From Malachius bipustulatus (taxonomy: Eukaryota > Arthropoda > Insecta > Coleoptera > Melyridae): a stretch of 64,000 bases of DNA. Under the pieces are notes generated by a model. The model did not search any database, was not told the origin of the DNA, and saw only the letters and a list, made by a program, of their open reading frames with translations. Location of the stretch: NCBI GenBank assembly GCA_910589415.1, contig OU342639.1:744001-808000 (forward strand), in the 5' to 3' direction. Positions 10,114 through 23,040 of this stretch are shown here, piece after piece (within the stretch, counting starts at the first letter, position 1; each line of letters begins with the position of its first letter). Position numbers and translations under genes: made by a program.

Positions 10114-11545
10114 CAAACTGTAAACTGGTAGGTACTTACGTGGATAGATTAATGAACATTTTATTCAAACTACAGAAATAATCACAATCATAACAAAAAA
10201 TAAATCAAACCTAGATAGGTACTTACGTGATCAAGGGTATAGTCTTATGATATTATACAAATTACATACGGGTCATGGGGGTATAAATAAAACACAAGTC
10301 AGTCTTTATTACTGCCAGTAAAAATAATACGATCAAAATAAAATAACTCGATGAGCGAAATAAATGAAATAGGTACCTACCAGAATAAAATCGGAACGAG
10401 CGACGGTGCAATTCCCCGAGCGGCGGTGGTACGTCAAATTAAGAACAGCAAACAAGGCAGGAAAGCCGGCGAACCGTGCGTGCGTGTATGAGCGTGTGTT
10501 CTATGTGTGCCTGAATCTGGGGCCAAGCTCCAAGAACACCGTATCACTTCCGTGTGCAACGGGCTAGGGTTAACTTCCCACCGAGCGTCCGGGGCCAGTG
10601 GTCACCGCGCCCAAGCAAAGAACGGTGGGTAGAAAACCGCAACTCCCCCGGAAGGTCGTTGTCCAGGAGTCGGCCAACAGAGAGAGGACTTTCAAATTCA
10701 AGTGGGTTGTCGTAGGTGAATTTGGGGTGTAAGGCTCGGCTTAATTACAATTATGAACGTACCTTGTTTTGCGAAGCGGGTGGTGTCGGTGCGGAATCAA
10801 CGGACTGGGAACGTCGCGGTCTGGGCACTCTGCGGGGCACTCGGCGAAGCACGGCGGACGGCGAAGTAAGAGTAGGTACACACGACAAAAGAACTGTTCG
10901 CGGGCTCTATCTCAATCACTCCAGAATTCTACTATCTGATCTACGAACTTCCTACCACTCTGCTGACCACTATTACAGGATTCCAGACGGGCGCGAAATA
11001 ACGGATAGCTTCCGGGGAAAACTCAAAGCACGGGTCGACAGAGTCGAAAAACAATAAAATTCACTAAACTTCACGAAGAAGGAACGGTCCAGAAGACGGT
11101 CAGAAAACTATCTTAATCACGACGGGTTGAAAACAATCGAACAGGTCGGAAAGAATTGAGCCCTCCGCTTGGGTTCCGCTACCTTTTATAATAAATGATG
11201 ACGGCATCCGTCGCCAAATCAGTAATCGGCGTAATTTCATTGGTTGTTGCCGGCAGGGCACGCTGATCGCAAAAACGCATTTCGGAGAAAATGATTTCAA
11301 GAAATAATAATAAACGTCGATACGAAGTCGGCTTTTTGTGGGGCGATAAGAATTGCAATCGCCGGATTTTTATTAAATTTACCTCTGGTTTGCATTTGTT
11401 TCTTGTATTTACAGACGCAAAAAATTGTTGGAGGAAAGTTCCCATCGCTTCTAAAGAATAAAACTGACGCTCGACTGAATTAACTAAAACCAGAAAATAG
11501 AAATGTTATTTATGAATTTAATAAATCCGGCCGCGATTTCACGGC

Positions 11546-11569
11546 GTAGGTAGGTAGGTAGGTAGGTAG
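11546..11569 (+). repeat. (GTAG)6 microsatellite
   Basis: Six uninterrupted GTAG units. Confidence 0.9.
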
Positions 11570-11746
11570 CCCGCTATCGCAAGCGATAAGTTCACGACAC
11601 CCGGCCAGCGGGGTTCCTGGAAATGCAACGACCGGATGAAACCCTTCCTATTCGACATTCATTTATTAAATAATCTATCGCCGGATTTTACTCAGGATAA
11701 AGTTTAGAAATAGTGACAAGGAATGACAATCATTCTGGACCTAAAA

Positions 11747-13852
11747 TTATTCATCTCTTATTAATTTGAACAGGGGAAAATCATAATCGTGCCCATTAAA
11801 ACGGGGCAATTTCCATTGCTTCGTTACAAGTTCAAAATCAGCAATATTTTCTGCAGCAGTTTGTTGACAATCATACAAGACATTCACATTCAAGTTTATA
11901 TCATCTAATAAAGTATCGGCAACGCTTGGGGGTAAACTTAGATCCAAGTCAGTCAGACTCAAAAGTGATGTCCGAGGTGATATCTCGAAATTTTGATTAT
12001 CACAAACATTTGTGTTATTACTGCTATTCAAGTCAATATGGGATGATTGAGGAACAACAGGACTAGTTCCAGTGGTAGGATTTAAAGAATCACTTACTAT
12101 GATTATGGGAAGGTCCTCTATGTTTATATTTTCCATATTCAAATCGGCTCCATCTGATTTGTTGTCTTCACGGTTTAAGATTTCATTTTCGGGATTTTCA
12201 ATGCTATTTTTTAAAGACTTCCAAAAATTGTACATGCTCGTATCTTCCAGAGGTCCTGACCAGTTTTTCCCTGAAGATTTAAAGGTTTCAATTTTTTCTT
12301 TATTCCACTCTTCAAAAAAGTTTAGGAAGTTTTCAATATCACTGTTCTTATGGATAATTTTACGAATATCATTTGATTTCATTTGTTTTTCATTTTGTGT
12401 GGAACACTTGAAATATTTGTCAAATTTTATGTTGTTTGGATTAAAGGGGTATATACCACAAGAATTAAAACCATCCTGTATAATTTTTGGCAATCTTGTT
12501 TTTAAATCTTCAAAAACGCTATTCAAGAGAGGAGCAAAATGTTCTCTTGTCAACCTGGCACCATTGTTGTCTATTCTCCATTTGACGACTGCGTTTTTCC
12601 AAGCAGATTTAAGAGGGTGAAACACTGCAACATCCAACGGCTGTAGAATATGTGTCGAGTTTGGAAACAAGCTTATGAGAACAATATTGTTTTCAGAACA
12701 GAATTTGCTAAGTTGCATGGTTAGATGTGAAGTATGGCCATCTACAAACAATATCACAGGTAGTTTCACTTGTTGTTTATTCAACCAGGGCAGAAAAATG
12801 TTGGCTATGTACTCGAAAAAACTTTCACCGGTCATCCATCCATTATCAGATCTTCCAAGCGCCCATGTTTTTGGCATTTTGTAGGCAATATTTTTGGGTA
12901 TTCTTTTATAGGAAAACATGACCATTGGTGGTGGCAATTCGCCTGCAGAATTGCAAGTTACCAACGTAGTGATGCACTCTTTTTCATCATTATTGATTAC
13001 CGAATAAACTGTTTTTTCACCCTTTCTTACTAATACCTTTCCTGCTTTCGGACTTAAGAAAAACGCAGTCTCATCGCAGTTGTATATCGATGGTGAACTG
13101 GCAATATGTCCTATCTGAAATTTCAGGCATTTTCAGTTTATTGTGTTAAATTGTCCTATCTGCTATTATACACGTTCAGCATGTGATTAATATTTATTGC
13201 TAAATTTAAGTATATGTTACAAAATAAACATATACGTATTTTTTTTCTTGTTTCGGAAATTCTAAATTAAAAAAAAAGAACGTTTTTTTCGCTTCCTGAC
13301 CAATTTACTTTTTTGAGATAGGACTTATTGCCAGTTCACCATCGATATGCGGCGAGGGTCGTCGAAAATGCTTTCCAAATCGTGAGATTTGATATACTCG
13401 TGAATTTCTAGGAACCAGCTTCTAATTTTTTCTTCTGTGACGGTAGCTCGTTGTACTGTCAAGTTTTGGCTGACTCTGTTTGCCAGTTGAGGATGTCTCC
13501 TCATAAAAGCCTCATACCAGTGCCTTTGTGGTCTGCCTTCTGGGAAGGGATTAGGTCTCTTCAGTTCCTTCACCAAAATCTGAACACTGTCTAACAGTTG
13601 AGTTTTGGTAACTGGAAATCCATGATCTGAAGAATGGAACATCCATTTGACTAGAAGTTCTTCTTCTTCCCTCGAGAGTATTGTTTCTGGACCAATTTTT
13701 CTTTCAATCGGTGTTCTGCCATTATGTTTATCAAACAGTGTTGTCCTTGGTACCTTAAATTCTCTGCTAGCTTGACTCAAATTCATGCCATTTTTAACCG
13801 CGTCTAGGGCCTTCAAAACATCGGCTTCCGAATATTTCATTCTAGATGCCAT
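11747..13852 (-). pseudogene. Pogo-like DDE transposase, interrupted by a MITE
   Basis: Transposase of the pogo group (CENP-B/Jerky-like). Reading on the minus strand from ATG at 13852, the N-terminal part (13852-13346) has a Psq-type helix-turn-helix (MKYSEADVLKALDAV, then SREFKVPRTTLFDKH) and a CENP-B-type second DNA-binding domain (RHWYEAFMRRHPQLANR). The frame then enters the inserted MITE and stops. The remainder resumes at 13086 with the first catalytic Asp (IYNCDETAFFLSPKAGK), then FVDGHTSHL and HILQPLDVAVFHPLK; the spacing of the last two Asp is DD35D. Apart from the 259-bp insertion no stop is seen, so the copy was probably coding-competent when hit. The Ser/Asp-rich C-terminal tail is unassigned. 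Confidence 0.85.
13087..13345. mobile_element. 259-bp MITE inserted in the transposase
   Basis: 30-bp terminal inverted repeats start TCGATGGTGAACTGGCAATA, with one mismatch between ends. TA target duplications lie at 13085-13086 and 13346-13347. The interior is AT-rich and non-coding. Inserting at TA within the codons for Ile-Tyr, just before the first catalytic Asp motif, it breaks the pogo-like ORF. TIR length and TA duplication place it with Tc1/mariner-superfamily MITEs. Confidence 0.9.
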
Positions 13853-13909
13853 ATTGATATTTTCCAAATTTTTTCTTGTAAATTTTGATTTTTTCTTAAC
13901 CTGGAAACA

Positions 13910-14577
13910 TAAAGACCCAGTTATCGATAAGTACTTGTCCGTGGTATCGACATGCATTTTAAACAGACGCTAGCAACTTCGTTTATCAAAAAAATAGCTA
14001 TCGATTATTGGACATTAGGTAGCACAGGCTGATGCGATTATAAAAGTCAGTTTGAATGATAATTTAAATCTTAATTAGCTGATCAAATTTCAGTTTAAAA
14101 AAGTTTCTTTACTGACCTATTTATCGACACAACTATCGATAATTGGGACGCATATCGTTTCACATGTCCCGATTACCGATAGGCAATTTTACTAATAAAA
14201 ACGGCCTTAAGATACCAATTTTTTTATTTTTTTGCAAAGTTTGTAGTTTATTAATATTTCAATCATTAATTAAGTAATTAATCGTATAAATATTTACCTT
14301 TTAAACGCCAGTAATAGTACACCACGCACCTTAACACTAGACACTAGGAACAGGTCCGTTCGCAACGCTGGTTGAGACACGACTGATATAATTTGATGTT
14401 TATAAGATCTCATCCTTAGTCAACCCTAAACTTTTTTGCGTAAATGTGAACTGAATGATAATATTCATGAAAACGTTTTATAATATACCATTTATAGCTG
14501 TAGTAGCTTATTTTTAAGGAATATATTGAAAATGTGACGATAACTGGGTCACTGTCGATTATCGGGACACTTACCTT
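13910..14577. mobile_element. 5' non-coding part of the pogo-like element with repeated motifs
   Basis: Upstream of the transposase several copies of a TATCGATAA/ATTGGGAC/CCCGATTA motif appear: TTATCGATAAG at 13921, CTATCGATTATTGGAC near 14000, CTATCGATAATTGGGAC near 14133, GTCCCGATTACCGATAGG near 14167 and CGATTATCGGGACA near 14556. Such clusters are typical subterminal transposase-binding repeats. The outer end is probably close to 14577. The opposite end, expected below 11.75 kb, was not found. Confidence 0.5.
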
Positions 14578-15378
14578 AATAATATGGGAAACAATGGAGT
14601 AACACTATAAATGAAAACAGAGAGAAAAAGAGCCGTTCGTCCCGTCAACCGACGCGCTTATTGCGAGAGTTCCATCTTATCTCTCTAGCACAAAAAACTT
14701 AAAAAGATAACTTTCCACTCGGGATGGGATTCTTATTCTCGAGATGGAAAACATAAAATAAAATTAAGGAACTGAGTACGTAACAACAGAACTGACAGAA
14801 GTGACAGAACCGAGACCATCCATATTCCATACCATGATTACCGTGTGTGATTGTGTCATTACTCATTTTGAAATTAAAAAAAATTATATAATTAAAAAAA
14901 TATCACTACTTATCTTGAAGTACTTAATAAAACTAATGAAACTGATTTTTTTTGTGGTTTTCCTTTTTATTGCCAGATAATTATTTTTCTTTGAGCAAAC
15001 AGTATCCAAGTCTATATTGCATGTGGGCTGCCTTCAACTCTATTCCGAAAGGCTTTTCGATTAATATGGTACATTATGTAAGAACAAGAACTTTTGATTC
15101 TTTTCAAAAATTCAGCAAAAAACAATAAGTGTGTTCGTCTATTTAACTATTTATCAAGTGTGTGGCTGGATGAGCTTGCTTAGGATAGGCTGGATAAGCC
15201 AATAATTATCGGAGTGGAACGAATTTGTCTTATCTACACAGTTAAGACCGAAGGAAAAGGAAGATCCCTCTTTCTTAAATAACAAAAATAAAAGCTTGGC
15301 TAAGAATTTGTAGTCTGGATAATAATAATAATAATAATAATAATGTTTATTTTTGAAGAATATTACATTCTTTATAAC
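14578..15378. other. No gene seen; (AAT)n microsatellite at its end
   Basis: AT-rich spacer without a domain-bearing ORF. A pure AAT/ATA run lies at about 15319-15344. Confidence 0.4.
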
Positions 15379-15950
15379 TTTATAATTATTTTTATTGAAC
15401 CACTTATTTGATTATATAATATATTTGATGAATTTTATTGGGACTTAGGTTCTAATTTAAATTTGCCACTAAAGATTCTTTACAGAACAAATTAGAAAAA
15501 CTTTCGTACAGCATGCGAGGAGAAGACTGAAGACATGGATGGTACCGTTTCGTCCTTATTATGGACTCATCAGCATATCATATCAGTCAGCTCTAAACCA
15601 CACATGCTATACGAAATTTGGAAGTTATATCTATTCTAACTGGTGTTTTCGTTTTGTAGTGACTTTTAATTTTTAATGAGCAAGTAGGCAACCAGAGAAA
15701 CGTGCGTGTCTTTATATAGTATTATCCTCGCTATAACAGTAGAGTTTTCATGGGTTTATGAATTTTACACTACTAATGCAGAGGTTTCTATTAATTCAAG
15801 AACCACACATTGATTCTCATAAGTATATACCTACCCACATTAATTTTCAAGCTAATTTTATTGAATTTTTACTGATGTGTATTTATAAATTAGATGTTAC
15901 TACACGAATTAAGATGTTATGGCACATTTTTTCACCCTGGCCTTTTTAGA
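15379..15950 (-). mobile_element. Hammerhead-bearing repeat, unit A (572 bp with spacer)
   Basis: 460 bp (15379-15838) reappear at 15951-16410 with a constant offset of 572, separated by a 112-bp spacer. Each unit carries a hammerhead ribozyme on the minus strand, so a minus-strand transcript would contain two ribozymes 572 nt apart. There is no ORF of note. The arrangement fits a non-autonomous Penelope-like terminal repeat or a retrozyme-like element. Confidence 0.75.
15525..15588 (-). ncRNA. Hammerhead ribozyme A (base-pair change in stem III)
   Basis: Same 64-nt fold as copies B and C, but the cleavage triplet reads AUC instead of GUC. AUC still obeys the NUH rule, yet the change removes the C-G pair next to the A-U pair of the very short stem III, so activity is probably weaker. 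Confidence 0.82.
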
Positions 15951-16410
15951 TTTATAATTATTTTTATTGAACCACTTATTTGATTATATAATATATTTGA
16001 TGAATTTTATTGGGACTTAGGTTCTAATTGAAATTTGCCACTAAAGATTCTTTACAGAACAAATTAGAAAAACTTTCGTACAGCATGCGAGGAGAAGACT
16101 GAAGACATGGACGGTACCGTTTCGTCCTTATTATGGACTCATCAGCATATCATATCAGTCAGCTCTAAACCACACGTGCTATACGAAATTTGGAAGTTAT
16201 ATCTATTCTAACTGGTGTTTTCGTTTTGTAGTGACTTTTAATTTTTAATGAGCAAGTAGGCAACCAGAGAAACGTGCGTGTCTTTATATAGTATTATCCT
16301 CGCTATAACAGTAGAGTTTTCATGGGTTTATGAATTTTACACTACTAATGCAGAGGTTTCTATTAATTCAAGAACTACACATTGATTCTCATAAGTATAT
16401 ACCTACCCAC
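15951..16410 (-). mobile_element. Hammerhead-bearing repeat, unit B
   Basis: Second direct copy of the 460-bp unit, with only scattered substitutions from unit A. Its distal end abuts unit C, which is the same sequence inverted, with a spacer of about 7 bases (TATATAA). Confidence 0.8.
16097..16160 (-). ncRNA. Hammerhead ribozyme B
   Basis: Self-cleaving RNA motif. Core CUGAUGA, stem II GUCC/GGAC with a 7-nt loop, GAAA, then a minimal stem III (ACGGUACCGU, palindromic GGUACC) and cleavage triplet GUC. Stem I has two 6-bp helices separated by a small asymmetric internal loop, the kind used for tertiary contacts. Identical to copy C over the motif. Confidence 0.88.
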
Positions 16411-16417
16411 TATATAA

Positions 16418-16836
16418 TATATACTTATGAGAATCAATGTGTAGTTCTTGAATTAATAGAAACCTCTGCATTAGTAGTGTAAAATTCATAAACCCATGAA
16501 AACTCTACTGTTATAGCGAGGATAATACTATATAAAGACACGCACGTTTCTCTGGTTGCCTACTTGCTCATTAAAAATTAAAAGTCACTACAAAACGAAA
16601 ACACCAGTTAGAATAGATATAACTTCCAAATTTCGTATAGCACGTGTGGTTTAGAGCTGACTGATATGATATGCTGATGAGTCCATAATAAGGACGAAAC
16701 GGTACCGTCCATGTCTTCAGTCTTCTCCTCGCATGCTGTACGAAAGTTTTTCTAATTTGTTCTGTAAAGAATCTTTAGTGGCAAATTTAAATTAGAACCT
16801 AAGTCCCAATAAAATTCATCAAATATATTATATAAT
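16418..16836 (+). mobile_element. Hammerhead-bearing repeat, unit C (inverted)
   Basis: 419 bp complementary to 15992-16410 with very few differences, giving a near-perfect palindrome of about 420-bp arms. The ribozyme here is on the plus strand. The unit stops at TATAAT, short of the last 40 bp present in units A and B. Confidence 0.8.
16659..16722 (+). ncRNA. Hammerhead ribozyme C
   Basis: CUGAUGA at 16674-16680, stem II 16681-16684 with 16692-16695, GAAA at 16696-16699, stem III 16699-16708, predicted cleavage after C16709. Stem I pairs GAUAUG (16668-16673) with CAUGUC (16710-16715), then GACUGA (16659-16664) with UCAGUC (16717-16722). The two-base loop of a fully paired stem III cannot close, so the palindromic GGUACC suggests action as a dimer, as known for short-stem-III hammerheads in retroelements. 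Confidence 0.9.
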
Positions 16837-17073
16837 TCTTTATAACTATAATACTATAATATAATACTTAATTAAATCTACATTAAATCAACCTACTTTC
16901 GTATACATTTTTTTCCTATACTAGCTAATTAGAATAATGAATTGATCAATGACAGGAGACAACTGACAAGTGACCATAATTTTTGGTAACCTTCAAATTT
17001 GTATTATACGGTATTTTAAACCGTATTATACGCTGTATAATACAAAAGAAATAAAATACCGTATTTTTGCATC
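16837..17073. other. Spacer with TATA-rich inverted motifs
   Basis: AT-rich. GTATTATACGGTATTTTA and variants recur near 16999-17060. No gene. Confidence 0.3.
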
Positions 17074-18506
<1,433 letters not shown>

Positions 18507-18984
18507 CTTTAAGCCACAAGTTGTGGTGGTGCCATCTGCATTTTACCATACTTCGATGGTACCTCAATCAGTGAAATATATACTGATATCGGGCGCTATG
18601 CTGTGTGATTTATGCTTTTAATTAATTTAAGAAACTAAATTTTGCATTATTATTACATCTTCACTTTTCGAGTTTGAGTTTATATGTATCCCCCATATAT
18701 TGGGTTTCAAATATTAGAGGCCGTTTTCCTTTACTTTAATTTGTAAATAATTGACCCCTTTTAAAATAATTTATTGTTGCCTTTCATTTAATTATCAGAA
18801 CATCTCCAAAAATATCTTTTTCCTATAAAAGGAAAGTAACTACCTAAAGATTCTCACTTTATGAGAGGTAAAATAAGAAATAGGTAGGTAATGTATATTT
18901 AAATTATACAGCAAGGGCCCAGTATATGTTTCTATAGTTTATACCTGTGAAAAAGTATTTAATAACATTTTTCTTGATTGTATA
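18507..18984. other. No gene seen
   Basis: AT-rich spacer with no domain-bearing ORF or repeat match noted. Confidence 0.4.
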
Positions 18985-20173
18985 CAGGGTGTCCCAATAT
19001 TCCATGGACATGGAGCAACCACAGATTACTGAGGTAAAAAAAAGTCGCTCGGACCAAACTTATCTCTATACCAAAATGCTTCGTTTGTCCGCTAGAGGGC
19101 TTCAAAGTCTTTTGAAAATTTTAGTTTTTTTGAAATAGCTCAAAGTCGGCTGATTCAAATTCGATGAAATTTGGTAGGTAAATGTCTTATTGAAAGTACT
19201 AATTTCTGATGTACATGATAATTTGACGGAAACCCGGGAAGGGGTGAAACTACCCCTACCCTCCATTAAAATTGATCGTAATTGTTGATAGGGTAGCAGG
19301 AATGCTGTTCATGTTTTTTTGTTTGAAAGATACATCGTTTTAGCCCGTTTTTGGTCTCCTACAAAAATCTGTATCTTTCCGAGGTGCTATGTGATAAATT
19401 AAATTAGTCGATGATAACTAAATTTTTATTTAATTATTTTAATTTGAAATCAAATTTTCAATTGTCAGGTGATTATTTTATCTAATCTCATAAAAGATGC
19501 TCGATGTGGGCGCCGGTTTCGACCCTAGAAAGTTCCATCCTGCGCAAAAAAATGATTTTAACTTTTCATGGAACCTCGTCGTTTTGCAAACTGTTTACTG
19601 CGTTTGAAAAAAATCGTTTGCAAACACCTGAAAAAAAAACGAACCATACTAAACATCTTTTATGAGATTAGATCAAATAATCACCTGCACAATTGAAAAT
19701 TTGATTTCAAATTAAAAGAATGAAATAAAATTTTGGTTAGGTATCATCGACTAATTTATTTTATCATATAGCACCTCGGAAAGATACAGATTTTTGTAAG
19801 AGACCAAAAATGGGCTAAAACGATGTATCTTTCAAACAAAAAAACATGAACAGCGTTCCTGCTACCCTATCAACAATTACGATCGATTTTAATGGAGGGT
19901 AGGGGTAGTTTCACCCCTTCCCGGGTTTCCGTCAAATTATCATGTACATCAGAAATTAGTACTTTCAATAAGACATTTACCTACCAAATTTCATCGAATT
20001 TGAATCAGCCGACTTTGAGCTATTTCAAAAAAACTAAAATTTTCAAAAGACTTTGAAGCCCTCTAGCGGACAAACGAAGCATTTTGGTATAGAGATAAGT
20101 TTGGTCCGAGCGATTTTTTTTTACCTCAGTAATCTGTGGTTGCTCCATGTCCATGGAATATTGGGACACCCTG
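18985..20173. mobile_element. Long foldback MITE, copy 2, TA target site
   Basis: Same family and ends as 4941-6133 (1189 against 1193 bp). TA lies at 18983-18984 and 20174-20175. The asymmetric centre is reversed relative to copy 1, so the element inserted the other way round. A few percent of scattered substitutions separate the copies. Confidence 0.88.
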
Positions 20174-20175
20174 TA

Positions 20176-20792
20176 TAACATTTAAATCTAGAACCAAAGT
20201 GGTCACTTTTGTATGTGCCTTATTTTATTATAAATGTACCTACCTTATTACATAACACATTAATGTGATGTGCGGGTGCAGTATTACAAAAAATGGGCCT
20301 TATTATTACCTACAAAGAGATTATTTTTATTTTATATACTTAGACACTTGACTGTTATTGTAAGTAATCTAAATTTATCATATAATTATTGTTTCTTGCA
20401 ATTATTTTCTGTTTAATCGATTTGAAACAAACCAAAGTGTTACTTTAATTAAAACTAATGCCAAAAATATAGACCAAGGTGCAAACATGTGACCTTATAA
20501 AGTACTTAAATACCTACTGCCATATAAGAATAATAATTTTAAATGAATTTGTTTAAAAGTGGATCCTAATACTCTGTGATTGTAGTAACTAGTAATGTGT
20601 AATTTCATTTTAAGAATGTGATTTATTTAATAGAAATACGCAATAAGATTATCTTATAATCATTGTTAAGTTTACAAGAGTATTACAATTTTTTTTTTTT
20701 TGTATTTTTATTTATCTATTTGCAATAATTATTATAGTAACTAGATATGTACCAGTTGTAGATAGTGTGTGTATATAGTATTAGTAACACCT
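20176..20792. other. No gene seen
   Basis: AT-rich spacer with a 13-14 base T-run near 20689-20701. No coding potential recognised. Confidence 0.4.
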
Positions 20793-21645
20793 TGTATAAA
20801 GTTGTCACAGAGGCTTTTTTTTCCTTTATTTTTTTGAGATTTTACCGGAAATGACACCAAATTTTTATTTTTAAATGGGACATTATTATTAAATTTTTGG
20901 GTTCGGTATAATGTTACGCATTCAGTAATACCACACAAGTAACATTTCAATTGTCAGACTCATTTTATTTATTTATTCGCCGAAAAGTTACATACAATTT
21001 ACAGAAAATTTAGCATACAACTCAGCAGAGGGATCCCTGTACGCGGTTTGGCACAGAAAAAAAACAAAACAAACCAAAATATAACACATAAACTAAACTA
21101 GACTAATTAACATGTCCAACCAATTAATAGTTACAATCGCCTCACTAATTACAGTTAAAATTACAATTGCCTTACACATGTTAGCCTTTATTAATTGAGT
21201 TTTTAATTTTTTTATATCTCAATTATTATAGTGTGCCATGACTTCAGTCGAGTTTGTCATAACTGCAAAATGGGCGCACCAAAATGTTCCTTATTAGGTG
21301 GACTAGTTAGATGGTACCGGTATCTCGGTATCAATATGGTACCGTTTGAAAAAAATTAATTCTGATCAAAAAAGTACTTTTAACTCAGAAAATATTTTCT
21401 GTAGTTGTCAAGTCTGACAACATTATACCGAATCCAAAAATATAATAATATATAGGGTGTGACATTTAAAAATAAAAAGTTGGTGTCATTTCAAGTAAAA
21501 TTGGAAGTAGGAAAAAATTCAGTTTTGTCAAAAAGTGCGTGGGTACTATGGAATCGAGTACATATATCTGTTTTTCAAAACGATATCTCAAAAAGTAAAG
21601 GAGAAAATAGGGTGTATCACCATTCCTCTGTGACACCCTGTTTAT
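20793..21645. mobile_element. Foldback MITE with internal LINE fragment
   Basis: Left block 20795-20955 (TTGTCACAGAGG, GAAATGACACCAA, GGTTCGGTATAATGTT) reappears in inverted form at 21408-21640 (AACATTATACCGAATCC, TTGGTGTCATTTCA, CCTCTGTGACACCCTG). The arms are more diverged than in the other foldbacks, and the middle holds unrelated sequence that looks like a LINE 3' end. Confidence 0.5.
20960..21210 (-). mobile_element. 5'-truncated LINE 3' end
   Basis: Begins on the plus strand with TTTATTTATTTATTCGCC, that is, an (AAAT)n tail on the minus strand, followed by CG-containing sequence unlike the host foldback. This is the form of a truncated non-LTR insertion. No ORF remains, so the family is unknown. 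Confidence 0.4.
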
Positions 21646-21816
21646 GTATTTTTATTTTTGTAAAGTGCAGCTATAACGAGATTCTCGAAATTTATTTATT
21701 TTTTTAAGTATTACGAGAAGAAAAAATACATTATTAGAAGTTTGGAGTGTCATAAGGATTGTTTGATTTTTAAAAATAAATATTCAACTCCTTATTTCGA
21801 TTTTGATTTTTCTACT

Positions 21817-22103
21817 TTCTACAATCAAAAAGGTTAGTACATGGTGATGTTGAAGAAAAAAAAAAAAAATATGTACAATTAAATGGTAAAAAAGGAAATG
21901 ATAAAACAAAGTGGCAAGTTGAAATAAATAAATTCGAAAGCTCAACGGAATTCTCTTTAGCTTCGGAAACATTAATAAAATTCTGCATTAATACTAGTGG
22001 AGCTGGAGAGTGCCTACTTACAGGGGAACCATCTAAAATATATAATAAAAGTTCAAAAGTATTCTTAAATCCTAAGAAGAGTTATCCCACCCACAACAAA
22101 TAG
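21817..22103 (+). other. Open frame of about 90 codons without ATG, unrecognised
   Basis: After a TGA near 21803 the frame stays open to TAG at 22101-22103 without an ATG start. It reads through a Lys-rich run, then KWQVEINKFESSTEFSLASE, then KFCINTSGAGECLLTGEPSK. The later part has a non-random look with faint resemblance to an immunoglobulin-like repeat, but I cannot assign it. It may be a decayed exon or chance. Confidence 0.2.
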
Positions 22104-22725
22104 AATTAATTTCTTTTTTTTTCATCAAGGTAGGTACCAAGTGAAGTGATTTAGACAGAAAAATGAAATTAGGGAAATCCGAGAGTCTTGACCACAGAAT
22201 ATTAGTCTATTCTGTGCTCTGACTCCGGGCCAGTTGAAAGCGTTACTTGCCAAGCTGGTCGAATGCTGCTTGGTCCATGAACAAGATTCTTGTAGAATTC
22301 ATATGAGAAGGGTTAAAGGTAAACAGATAAATGTAGTTTAGACACTAATAAGAATTATTCATGCTGCAAACTATACCAATATGTCATGCATTGTTTGAAA
22401 AGAGTGAGGTTTTGAAAATTCCAATATTTTTGTGAATTTTTCTACCGATTTTGTAACGGTAGATATTTATGTGTGTTAAGTGATAAGTTGAAGATCTGGA
22501 AAAGAGCTGCAGAATTTGTAATTTGATGAAAAATTATGAGACTTTTTGATGACTACTGTCGTGATTCCCTTCTATAGGTGCTTCTCAAACAAGTCTTCTA
22601 AAAAATAGGGTTTCAGTTTCTCTTGCTCCAATTTGGAGGCTTTCAGATTAGCAACTTAACCAGAAAGGAGAAAATATGAATTAGTTTTAATACCCCCTGC
22701 AAAATAGCACAAATTTCTGATCACA

Positions 22726-22727
<2 letters not shown>
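22104..22727. other. No gene seen
   Basis: Moderately AT-rich spacer without recognised features. Confidence 0.35.
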
Positions 22728-22764
<37 letters not shown>

Positions 22765-23040
22765 TTATTACTTTCCAACAGGCAAACGCCCAATTACAGG
22801 AAGCACATCAAAATAAGTTATATAAACAAAATAACAAACTCAAAAATAAACAGAACGTGATGCAATTAAATAGAACATTTTAAATTTGTAATTATAAACT
22901 AAGTTATAAATTAATCACTTCGATTATCACTCCAATCATGTATAATAGTAAACTTAACATAAACTTTAGTTACTCACTTCATAACAAGATTCAAAATTAC
23001 TGACAAATGGAATTACCGCAGGAGGCAGGGGAGGAAGGGG
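22728..23040 (-). mobile_element. Truncated LINE 3' end with (ATT)n tail
   Basis: A TAA/ATA trinucleotide run (22728-22763) passes into TTTATTACTTTCCAACAGGC and CG-containing sequence. This resembles the microsatellite-tailed 3' end of a 5'-truncated non-LTR element on the minus strand. No coding sequence remains. Confidence 0.4.

Larger units (their letters stand above)
9593..11596 (-). mobile_element. Possible LTR/5' region of a minus-strand LTR element
   Basis: The stretch between the primer-site-like motif and a TGTCGTGAAC start candidate near 11596 is richer in GC than its flanks at 10.4-11.1 kb, and includes an AATAAA-containing portion near 9870 (minus) and a 61-63 bp tandem repeat. 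Position and orientation fit a long 5' LTR or untranslated leader. There is no second LTR in the window, so the limits are a guess. ORFs inside it (10716-11057 plus, 11100-11445 minus) show no domains. Confidence 0.3.

Noticed and set aside
10716..11445. ORFs of 113 (plus) and 66-88 (minus) codons in the GC-rich LTR-like region
   Set aside because: No domain, overlapping frames on both strands, region better explained as LTR or leader.
12072..13033. Several plus-strand ORFs up to 182 codons
   Set aside because: Antisense to the pogo-like transposase.
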